Below, in pieces: positions 7,303 to 12,835 of a DNA stretch of 13,008 nucleotides. Position numbers and translations under genes: made by a program. Each line of letters starts with the position of its first letter. Position 1 is the stretch's first letter. Location of the stretch: positions 1 to 13,008 of the forward strand of contig JAZNXY010000073.1 of the NCBI GenBank assembly GCA_045594105.1. Direction: 5' to 3'. This DNA is from URNF01 sp045594105 (GTDB taxonomy: Bacteria > Bacillota > Clostridia > Oscillospirales > Acutalibacteraceae). Below the pieces are notes generated by a model that did not search any database, was not told where the DNA came from, and saw nothing but the letters and a program-made list of their open reading frames with translations.

Positions 7303-7390
7303 AGTGTATGAATATATATGTTATCTCTTTTGATAGCATATAAAAGCAGAGTTGCTGAACGATACCCATGTTAACACGGGAGGAAGAAAT

Positions 7391-8755
7391 ATGAACTTTG
7401 ACGTAATTATTATCGGTGCAGGTCCCGGCGGTATTTTTGCTGCCTATGAGCTGATGCAGCGCAACCCCGAACTTAAGGTGGCTGTTTTTGAGGCAGGACA
7501 TGCACTGTCCGATCGCCACTGCCCTATTGACGGTGAAAAGATTAAAAGCTGTGTTGGCTGCAAATCCTGTTCTATTATGAGCGGCTTCGGCGGTGCAGGT
7601 GCTTTTTCCGACGGCAAATACAATATTACCAATAATTTCGGCGGTACTCTCTACCAATACATCGGCAAGAAAAAAGCCCTGGATTTAATGCACTATGTAG
7701 ATGAGATCAATCTGAAATACGGCGGTGAAGGAACGAAGCTGTATTCCACAGCCGGCTCTCACTTTAAAACCCTTTGCATACAAAATGACCTGCATCTCCT
7801 GGATGCGTCTGTCCGTCATCTGGGAACGGATATCAACTACGTGGTGCTTGAAAATCTGTATACACACCTGCAGGACAAGGTGCAATTTTTCTTTGATACA
7901 CCGGTTGTGTCCATCTCCACAAGGCAAGACGGCTATGAGGTCATTTGCAAGGATGCTGCCTACCACTGTACCAACTGCATCATCTCGGTTGGCCGCAGCG
8001 GCAGCAAATGGATGGAGACCGTATGCCGTGATTTAGAGATTCCCACAAGCTCCAACCGTGTGGATATTGGCGTACGTGTAGAACTGCCTGCAGCAGTTTT
8101 CGCCCACCTGACCGACGAACTCTACGAAAGCAAAATTGTATACTGTACCGAAAAATACGGTGACAAAGTACGTACCTTCTGTATGAATCCCAAGGGTGCA
8201 GTGGTTAACGAGAACACGAACGGCATCATCACTGTTAACGGTCACAGCTACGAGGATCCGGCAAGACAAACCGAAAACACAAACTTTGCTCTACTGGTTG
8301 CCAAGCACTTTTCCGAACCTTTCAAGGATTCCAACGGTTACGGTGAGTCCATTGCCCGCTTAAGTAATATGTTGGGTGGCGGTGTTATCGTTCAACGCTT
8401 TGGCGATTTGATTCGTGGTCGCCGATCTACCCCCAACCGCATTGAAGAATCTTTCATCACCCCCACTCTGAATGCAACACCCGGTGATTTGAGTCTTGTC
8501 CTGCCCAAGCGGATTCTCGACGGCATTATTGAGATGATTTATGCATTGGACAAAGTTGCCCCCGGCACTGCCAATGATGATACCTTGCTCTATGGTGTGG
8601 AGGTCAAGTTCTACAACATGGAAGTAGAGGTGAATGAAAGATTGGAATCCCGCTATCCCGGTCTGTATATCATCGGTGACGGCAGTGGTATCACCCACTC
8701 CCTGTCCCATGCCTCTGCCAGCGGTGTACACGTTGCACGCTGTATTTCCGAATAA
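7391..8755 (+). CDS. FAD-dependent dehydrogenase, COG2509 family
   Basis: The start is ATG 7391 behind GGGAGG; an in-frame ATG at 7370 lacks suitable spacing. The 454-residue product opens with an FAD-binding Rossmann motif (DVIIIGAGPGG, G9-G14) ending in an acidic residue (VFEAG, E34). A cysteine group follows (C44, C54, C57, C60; CVGCKSC), then the GFGGAGAFSDGKYN block typical of COG2509 'uncharacterized FAD-dependent dehydrogenases'. The C-terminal GLYIIGDGSGITHSLSHASASG is the second FAD-contact motif of this fold. Substrate and partner are not known for the family. The clustered cysteines could bind a metal or act in redox; that is my inference. It is monocistronic, with its own promoter and terminator. 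Confidence 0.9.
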   Translation: MNFDVIIIGAGPGGIFAAYELMQRNPELKVAVFEAGHALSDRHCPIDGEKIKSCVGCKSCSIMSGFGGAGAFSDGKYNITNNFGGTLYQYIGKKKALDLMHYVDEINLKYGGEGTKLYSTAGSHFKTLCIQNDLHLLDASVRHLGTDINYVVLENLYTHLQDKVQFFFDTPVVSISTRQDGYEVICKDAAYHCTNCIISVGRSGSKWMETVCRDLEIPTSSNRVDIGVRVELPAAVFAHLTDELYESKIVYCTEKYGDKVRTFCMNPKGAVVNENTNGIITVNGHSYEDPARQTENTNFALLVAKHFSEPFKDSNGYGESIARLSNMLGGGVIVQRFGDLIRGRRSTPNRIEESFITPTLNATPGDLSLVLPKRILDGIIEMIYALDKVAPGTANDDTLLYGVEVKFYNMEVEVNERLESRYPGLYIIGDGSGITHSLSHASASGVHVARCISE

Positions 8756-8757
8756 CC

Positions 8758-8797
8758 AAAAAGGACCGCATTCCCGTTGGAAATGCGGTCCTTTTTT
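8758..8797. terminator. terminator after the FAD-dependent dehydrogenase gene
   Basis: AAAAAGGACCGCATT pairs with AATGCGGTCCTTTTTT, beginning only two bases after the stop. It is nearly symmetric (A-run and T-run), so it could also end minus-strand transcripts arriving from the old spoVAC 3' end at 8844. Confidence 0.88.
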
Positions 8798-8843
8798 CTT
8801 AAGAGACTCGGTAAACTTTTTGAGGTAGGCAAGCCCTTCTACG

Positions 8844-8963
8844 TTAAAAGAATGTTGCAACCCAATAAATCAACCCATACACCACACTTGCCACCGTGCC
8901 GTAGACAATCACAGGTCCTGCGACGGTGAACATCTTCGCCGCCATACCGAGTACCAAGCCCTC
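8844..8963 (-). pseudogene. displaced 3' end of spoVAC (C-terminal ~39 codons)
   Basis: On the minus strand, codons from EGLVLGMAAKMF to YGLIYW are identical at the DNA level to spoVAC 3' codons at 10056-10157. The frame then continues to its own ending, VATFF and TAA (8846-8844), different from the WIVQMI ending of the intact copy. There is no spoVAC-like sequence upstream of EGL. I infer that this is the original spoVAC 3' end, cut off when the toxin-immunity module entered, but the opposite polarity of events cannot be excluded. Confidence 0.75.
8862..8963 (-). repeat. 102-bp direct repeat, copy 1 (spoVAC 3' segment)
   Basis: This copy is identical base for base to 10056-10157 (offset 1194). 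Identity stops abruptly on both sides: C/T at 8861/10055 on the left, T/G at 8964/10158 on the right. It has the same orientation as copy 2. Confidence 0.97.
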
Positions 8964-9049
8964 TGCTGCTGTCAATGTAGGACACAGCAAATTGGCAAAT
9001 ATTTTCAAATCGCTTGACAAACTCGAATTTCTTCCTTACAATTATATTT

Positions 9050-9063
9050 AGAACATATGTTCT
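9050..9063. promoter_or_regulatory. LexA (SOS box)-like palindrome upstream of the toxin gene
   Basis: AGAACATATGTTCT is a perfect 14-base palindrome containing GAAC-N4-GTTC, the core of the Firmicute LexA (DinR) box (consensus CGAACRNRYGTTYG); only the outermost bases differ. It is centred about 52 bases upstream of the predicted toxin transcription start. That is somewhat further upstream than a site overlapping the -10/-35 would be. Binding by LexA is inference. Confidence 0.55.
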
Positions 9064-9093
9064 TTTGCTTGTTCTGTACTTTTTTGTAAAACA

Positions 9094-9102
9094 TGATATA
9101 AT
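9094..9102 (+). promoter_or_regulatory. extended -10 promoter of the toxin-immunity operon
   Basis: TGATATAAT is a perfect TATAAT (9097-9102) with the TGn extension. There is no good -35; CTGTAC (9074-9079) is at 17 bases. Transcription should begin near 9109, giving a very short leader that contains the AAAGGAG binding site at 9105-9111. Confidence 0.65.
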
Positions 9103-9120
9103 TGAAAGGAGAAAATATAT

Positions 9121-9690
9121 TTGAGTTTAGAAATAGCCATTATGACAGCGGCGATAAACGGAGATGTGTTATCTCCGCAAATCTCAGCCAGCACAAAATA
9201 TAAGCACTGGGTTAGCGTTGAAGATTTAAAGCGATGCATTACGTGTGCTGAAAATCACGGAAAGATCTGGTTACTTTCAGATATTCCAAAGCCCGAGCCG
9301 CCCATACACCCAAATTGTCGCTGCAGCATTGAAATAATGCAATCCATTAAAGCAGGGACTGCAACCATTAACGGTATTGATGGCGCTGATTGGACGTTAA
9401 AGCATGACGGAGTGTTACCAAACGATTACATCACACTCAAAGGATTGAAAACTCTTGGTTGGAGGAAAGGCAAAACAGTTTCAAGTATCGTGACCGGCAA
9501 ACTTTTAACCAAAGGTGTTTACAAAAATAAAAACGGACATCTACCTCAAACGCCAAGACGCATCTGGTATGAAGCTGATATTAATTATATCACCGGAAAG
9601 CGAAATAGTCAGCGCATCTTATGGTCAAATGACGGGTTGATATTCGTTACATACGATCCTATGAAACTTTTTATGAAATCTCTTGAATAA
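9121..9690 (+). CDS. barnase-type ribonuclease toxin with Mu gpF-like N-terminal motif, C-terminus frameshifted
   Basis: The start is TTG 9121 behind AAAGGAG; the product has 189 residues. Residues ~25-72 carry the Cys/His pattern of phage Mu gpF-type minor head proteins: C39-x2-C42, then PPIHPNCRC (H63, C66, C68). Residues ~85-180 match barnase/binase RNases: DGADW, LPNDYIT, LGW, then IWYEADINY and RNSQRILWSNDGLIF. The general base is E151 (barnase E73), with R161 and R165 for R83 and R87. The general acid H102 falls at D179-P180, where the codons read GAT CCT. Shifting frame by one base there gives YETFYEIS and TGA (9684-9686), the normal barnase ending. One A is thus apparently missing from a CAC His codon. 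K27 is replaced by L106. As written, the RNase should be inactive or badly impaired. No signal peptide is seen. The barstar gene follows 15 bases later. Confidence 0.88.
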   Translation: MSLEIAIMTAAINGDVLSPQISASTKYKHWVSVEDLKRCITCAENHGKIWLLSDIPKPEPPIHPNCRCSIEIMQSIKAGTATINGIDGADWTLKHDGVLPNDYITLKGLKTLGWRKGKTVSSIVTGKLLTKGVYKNKNGHLPQTPRRIWYEADINYITGKRNSQRILWSNDGLIFVTYDPMKLFMKSLE

Positions 9691-9705
9691 AAGGAGCGAA
9701 CCAAC

Positions 9706-9990
9706 GTGAAAAAAGCAACCGTAGATTTAACAGACTGCAAATACGTTGCAGAATTGCATCAGCGATTTCAGGATGCATTGGATTTTCCAGACTATTACGG
9801 CAAAAATTTAGATGCGTTTTGGGATTGTATCAGTTTTGATTGCGATGTGGATTTTGTGACAATTGTCGGAAGCAAAACTTTGCCCAGCGACTTGAAACCA
9901 ACAATGCAAGAAATCATCCTTTTGTTAGAAGAAAATAAACAAGAATGGGCAAATACCGATTGTCCGTTTGATTACGAAATCGCAAGTTAA
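9706..9990 (+). CDS. barstar-family ribonuclease inhibitor (immunity protein)
   Basis: The start is GTG 9706 with AAGGAG at 9691-9696; the product has 94 residues. It matches barstar (PF01337), the cytoplasmic protein that plugs the barnase active site. The opening MKKATVDL matches barstar's first strand. The inhibitory helix PDYYGKNLDAFWD contains Y30, Y31, G32, N34, D36, W39 and D40, corresponding to barstar Y29, Y30, G31, N33, D35, W38 and D39, the residues that contact barnase. It is co-transcribed with the toxin gene and ends at a strong terminator. All interface residues I can check are retained although the toxin is damaged, so the cell should still be immune to related toxins. Confidence 0.93.
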   Translation: MKKATVDLTDCKYVAELHQRFQDALDFPDYYGKNLDAFWDCISFDCDVDFVTIVGSKTLPSDLKPTMQEIILLLEENKQEWANTDCPFDYEIAS

Positions 9991-10000
9991 GATTTATAGG

Positions 10001-10034
10001 AAAGGACACGGCAGGAAATTCTGCCGTGTCCTTT
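10001..10034. terminator. bidirectional terminator between barstar and spoVAC
   Basis: A perfect 14-bp stem, AAAGGACACGGCAG/CTGCCGTGTCCTTT, with a GAAATT loop sits between the convergent barstar and spoVAC genes, 3 bases from the spoVAC stop. It belongs to the inserted module. Confidence 0.9.
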
Positions 10035-10037
10035 GTT

Positions 10038-10481
10038 TTATATCATCTGCACAATCCAATAAATCAACCCATACACCACACTTGCCACCGTGCCGTAGAC
10101 AATCACAGGTCCTGCGACGGTGAACATCTTCGCCGCCATACCGAGTACCAAGCCCTCGCTCTTAAACTCAATGGCAGGAGAAGCAACAGCATTAGCAAAC
10201 CCTGTGATAGGCACGATAGTACCTGCACCTGCGTGTTTGGCAATGTCATCATACACACCGATTGCCGTTAATAATACGCTCAGGAAAATCAATGCCACAC
10301 AGCAGGTAAGCCGTGACAACTCCTCAGAAAGCTCCAGCTTCCCTGCCAATTGAAAAACCACCTCACCAAGTGTGCAAATCGCACCGCCTATCAAAAACGC
10401 CCAAATACAGTTTTTCACACTCGGGGATTTCGGCGCTGTCACCTTTTGCAGTTGCTTATACTCCTGCTGACTCATCTGCAT
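10038..10481 (-). CDS. spoVAC: stage V sporulation protein AC
   Basis: This is an inner-membrane component of the SpoVA channel that moves Ca-dipicolinate into the forespore and releases it at germination. The product has 147 residues, near the usual ~150. It matches B. subtilis SpoVAC by eye: the NC--AFL-GG-IC start of the first helix, then LLTAIGVYDDIAKHAGAGTIVPITGFANAVASPAIEFKSEGLVLG. I chose ATG 10481, 7 bases after GGGTGA; GTG 10484 and ATG 10475 are alternatives. The last five residues lie outside the 102-bp repeat and come from the inserted module. No spoVAD or spoVAE neighbour is present, so it is a stand-alone copy. A sigma-G-like promoter precedes it. Confidence 0.9.
   Translation of the reverse strand: MQMSQQEYKQLQKVTAPKSPSVKNCIWAFLIGGAICTLGEVVFQLAGKLELSEELSRLTCCVALIFLSVLLTAIGVYDDIAKHAGAGTIVPITGFANAVASPAIEFKSEGLVLGMAAKMFTVAGPVIVYGTVASVVYGLIYWIVQMI
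10056..10157 (-). repeat. 102-bp direct repeat, copy 2 (inside intact spoVAC)
   Basis: This is the coding segment for EGLVLGMAAKMF to YGLIYW in spoVAC, identical to 8862-8963. Identity even at third codon positions means the duplication is recent or kept uniform by gene conversion. Confidence 0.97.
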
Positions 10482-10504
10482 CACACATTCACCCTTTCGG
10501 CGTG

Positions 10505-10533
10505 TAGTGTATACAAAAAAAGACGGCTTATTC
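10505..10533 (-). promoter_or_regulatory. possible sigma-G/F forespore promoter of spoVAC
   Basis: On the minus strand, GAATA (10533-10529) fits the sigma-G -35 (GHATR). TACACTA (10511-10505) agrees with CATACTA at five of seven positions, with a 17-base spacer. The -35 lies inside the terminator loop of the upstream gene. spoVA genes are sigma-G dependent in B. subtilis. No convincing sigma-A promoter is present in this short gap. Confidence 0.4.
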
Positions 10534-10542
10534 GCCGTCTTT
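10519..10542 (-). terminator. terminator of the small membrane protein gene, stop codon in its loop
   Basis: On the minus strand, AAAGACGGC and GCCGTCTTT form a 9-bp stem followed by a T-run. The six-base loop GAATAA contains the last codon (GAA) and the stop codon (TAA, 10530-10528) of the upstream gene. Confidence 0.82.
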
Positions 10543-10899
10543 CATTTTTTGTAAAATTATATGTACACCGAAGCCCATCAGATTGCCTGCCAGAGCGATA
10601 CCGCCATAAATCAGTGCTGCCACCCACGTATTAGAGGTGAAAAAGACGAGCAAGGTCGGGAGAAACAGCACTGCCGCCGCTACCGCATAAACAGAGCAAA
10701 AACCGTGTTTGATGCCGAGAAAGACGCTGCTCACATATTGATACAGCGGAAAAGCAAAATAGAGAAGCCCCGAGGTCATAAAGGCATTTCTGCTCGCCTC
10801 GTCCATACCCAAGCCGACTATCGGTAGCAGATAATACACACCGAGCATCACGCCACACAACACTAAAATCGTACGAATTCTTTTACGTTTTGCTTCCAT
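10528..10899 (-). CDS. small four-helix membrane protein, unknown function
   Basis: The start is ATG 10899 behind AAAAGGAG, inside the end of the MFS gene (17-base overlap), so the two are probably translated from one message. The product has 123 residues with four likely membrane helices at about 9-29, 41-62, 67-87 and 91-113, a basic N-terminus (MEAKRKRIR) and a charged tail (KMKDGE). I do not recognise a family. The overlap suggests it works with, or is simply carried along with, the transporter. It ends inside its own terminator hairpin. Confidence 0.75.
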   Translation of the reverse strand: MEAKRKRIRTILVLCGVMLGVYYLLPIVGLGMDEASRNAFMTSGLLYFAFPLYQYVSSVFLGIKHGFCSVYAVAAAVLFLPTLLVFFTSNTWVAALIYGGIALAGNLMGFGVHIILQKMKDGE

Positions 10900-12094
10900 A
10901 TTGTTTCTCCTTTTTCATCAACACGATACTGCCAACCGTTAACAGCAACGGAAATACGGTTGCCAACAGCACGCCTAATTTCAAGCTTTCATCGGTAGAA
11001 TACGAAAACCTTTCGGCAATGCCTGACACCAGCCCTGTCACCCACGGACCGAGCGAGCAACCGCCGTCACCGCAGAATGCCAATATACTGAACATCAAGG
11101 TGCCGCCTTTGGGAAACCATTTTTCCGCCCTACTCACCGTACCCGGCCACATCAGACCGACACCAAAGCCGCACAAGCCGCAGCTTAACAGCGATACCCA
11201 CGGTGAGGGTGACAATGCCACCAGCAAATATGCCACTATGGAGATAATACCACACGCAAACAAACCGTAGGTTACGTTGATTTTTTCACCGAATATGCCG
11301 TAGAGGATACGGCAAAGTCCCATCATAACCGCAAACAGGCACGGCCCGAGCAGGTCACCTGCGGTTTTGGAAATACCAAGTGCGGTTTCCGCAAATAAGC
11401 TCGCCCATTGGGAGATTGCCATCTCGGTTGCACCCGCCGCTACCATACACACCATAATCCACGGGAAAACGCCTGTACACAGTTCCTTAAAACCACTGCT
11501 TTCCTCTTCGCTCACCATTTCTGCAAACGGTGCTTTCATATACAGGAAGGCATTTAACAGCGGCGGCACCGCCCACGCAAGCGGAATATAATACCACGCA
11601 CCGTCACCGATAAGCAGCAATGCCACAGTAGTCACCACGACGGTCAGCACCTGCCCCAAGCAAAAGAAAAAGTGCAGAAAGTTGAGTTTCACATCGGCAG
11701 GCTTGCCGGGCAATGCACTGATGATAGGACTGGTGGTCACTTCGATAATACCGCTGCCGAACGCATACAGTGAAATCGCAATACCGAGTGCAACCGCCGT
11801 ATTGGACATAACGTGCGGCAATGTACCCAACAGCACAAGACCGCCCGCCGCCAAAAGATAGGATGCCACCGTCATCGTACGGTAACCAAACGCACGTACA
11901 AGCTTTATAGACAGCAAATCCATAACCCACTGTGCCGCAAAGTTTAAGAATATCAAATTACCTATTGTGATGGTAGATACTTTGTACTGCTCCTGGAATA
12001 TCACAAAAAGAAGCGGTGCCAACGTATTGACAATCCCTTGTATGATATAGCCGAAATAGCATGCAAAATAGGTTCTTCTATAGGGGTTTTTCAT
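10883..12094 (-). CDS. major facilitator superfamily transporter
   Basis: The start is ATG 12094 with GAAGGTGA upstream; 403 residues. It has about 12 hydrophobic segments in two halves separated by a cytoplasmic loop near residues 190-205 (FAEMVSEEESSGF), the normal MFS plan. The second half has CGLCGFGVGLMWPGTVSRAEKWFPKGG, typical of sugar-type MFS proteins related to the FucP branch. Substrate and direction cannot be told. It overlaps the small membrane protein gene downstream and follows the DedA gene by 53 bases, with a possible promoter between. Confidence 0.88.
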   Translation of the reverse strand: MKNPYRRTYFACYFGYIIQGIVNTLAPLLFVIFQEQYKVSTITIGNLIFLNFAAQWVMDLLSIKLVRAFGYRTMTVASYLLAAGGLVLLGTLPHVMSNTAVALGIAISLYAFGSGIIEVTTSPIISALPGKPADVKLNFLHFFFCLGQVLTVVVTTVALLLIGDGAWYYIPLAWAVPPLLNAFLYMKAPFAEMVSEEESSGFKELCTGVFPWIMVCMVAAGATEMAISQWASLFAETALGISKTAGDLLGPCLFAVMMGLCRILYGIFGEKINVTYGLFACGIISIVAYLLVALSPSPWVSLLSCGLCGFGVGLMWPGTVSRAEKWFPKGGTLMFSILAFCGDGGCSLGPWVTGLVSGIAERFSYSTDESLKLGVLLATVFPLLLTVGSIVLMKKEKQYGSKT

Positions 12095-12115
12095 GTTTTC
12101 ACCTTCTACCCTGCT

Positions 12116-12144
12116 ATTTTACAAGAAAAAGGCGAAAAAGTAAA
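12116..12144 (-). promoter_or_regulatory. possible sigma-A promoter of the MFS gene
   Basis: On the minus strand, TTTACT (12144-12139), a 17-base spacer and TAAAAT (12121-12116) fit a moderate promoter about 15 bases upstream of a start near 12109. The DedA stop (12148) is just ahead, with only a weak AAGCA/TGCTT hairpin around it. Read-through from DedA is also likely. Confidence 0.4.
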
Positions 12145-12147
12145 GCA

Positions 12148-12759
12148 CTAATGCTTCTTTTTACGATGTAAAATGCACAAGGTCACAATCGGCACGAGGG
12201 AAAGCAGCAATACCATTACCACATCTCCGTAAGCACCGACAGAAGCGGCAATTTTCTCCCAAGAGTTACCGGCAAGTGAGCCGAGATACACAAGGGCTGT
12301 GTTCCACACAAAGGAGCCGACCGTTGTCAGCAAAAAGAAGGGCAAAAACGGCATTTTTGCCATGCCGGCAGGAATGGAGATCACACTCCGCACGATAGGT
12401 ACGCACCTACAAAGAAGCACCGCAGCCGCACCCTTTTTTTCAAACCATTCCATAGCACTTTCTACATCTGCACGCTTGAAATGCAGTATTTTCCCTACTT
12501 TTCCATCCAGCAAGGTCATCACCTTGTCAGCACCAAGCAGACGTCCGACACCATATAACACCAATGCACCAAGCAGCGACCCAACGGTAGATGCCAATAT
12601 AACAAACCACAGTTGCATATCGGTACAGGTGGTCAAAAAGCCACCGAAGGTTAAAATGACTTCAGATGGTATCGGTGGAAAAATATTTTCCACCGCAATC
12701 AAAAACACGATACCGCTGTATCCCCACTCGTTCATTACCGCAATGATCCATTCACGCAC
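12148..12759 (-). CDS. DedA-family membrane protein (VTT/SNARE-associated domain)
   Basis: The start is GTG 12759 behind GGGGAG; 203 residues. DedA proteins are membrane transporters or flippases; some Firmicute members recycle undecaprenyl phosphate. Visible family features are the N-terminal re-entrant segment ENIFPPIPSE (E24, E33), the GSLLGALVLYGVGRLLG glycine-rich segment, and the CRCVPIVRSVISIPAG motif (R118, P121, R124, P130) preceding the last helices. Conserved acidic and arginine residues of the family are present. The tail is short and basic (HRKKKH). It lies downstream of the partial gene and its terminator, so it probably has its own promoter; a TACAAT at 12783-12778 is a candidate -10 with a poor -35. 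Confidence 0.9.
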   Translation of the reverse strand: MREWIIAVMNEWGYSGIVFLIAVENIFPPIPSEVILTFGGFLTTCTDMQLWFVILASTVGSLLGALVLYGVGRLLGADKVMTLLDGKVGKILHFKRADVESAMEWFEKKGAAAVLLCRCVPIVRSVISIPAGMAKMPFLPFFLLTTVGSFVWNTALVYLGSLAGNSWEKIAASVGAYGDVVMVLLLSLVPIVTLCILHRKKKH

Positions 12760-12801
12760 CTTGTATCTCCCCTTTTCATTGTAGGGTATGAAAAGGAAAA
12801 G

Positions 12802-12835
12802 AAAAAAAGACCAAAGGCGCTATACGCCTTTGGTC
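12802..12835 (-). terminator. terminator with stop codon in its loop
   Basis: On the minus strand, an 11-bp perfect stem GACCAAAGGCG/CGCCTTTGGTC is followed by seven T. Its five-base loop TATAG holds the stop codon of the partial gene ending here (TAG, 12822-12820). Confidence 0.88.

Larger units (their letters stand above)
8798..9049. other. gap with displaced spoVAC end; remainder without visible genes
   Basis: Apart from the spoVAC fragment and 102-bp repeat described separately, I see no gene in 8798-8843 or 8964-9049. The minus strand has an open stretch upstream of the fragment (from about 9020, possible TTG start behind AAGGAAG) that would fuse about 23 unrelated residues to the fragment. 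I do not support it as a gene. Confidence 0.5.
8862..10157 (+). mobile_element. toxin-immunity module inserted in spoVAC, bounded by 102-bp direct repeats
   Basis: Between the two 102-bp copies lie 1,092 bases holding a promoter, a barnase-like toxin gene, a barstar gene and a terminator. Removing one repeat plus this segment (1,194 bases) by recombination would give a single continuous spoVAC ending in YWVATFF. The module also supplies a replacement 3' end (WIVQMI, TAA at 10040-10038), so spoVAC stays intact. There is no integrase or transposase here and no obvious terminal inverted repeats, so the mechanism of entry is unknown. It may be homology-assisted or a passenger of a larger integration event. 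Confidence 0.6.

Noticed and set aside
8360..8860. 166-codon minus-strand frame at the end of the FAD-dependent dehydrogenase
   Set aside because: It is antisense to the dehydrogenase, passes through its terminator, and has no recognisable product.
8844..9020. Possible fused minus-strand gene (TTG start near 9020) containing the spoVAC fragment
   Set aside because: Only the repeated part resembles SpoVAC; the upstream residues look like translated intergenic sequence and the start is weak.
12299..12784. 161-codon plus-strand frame opposite DedA
   Set aside because: It is a shadow of the DedA gene on the other strand with no independent support.
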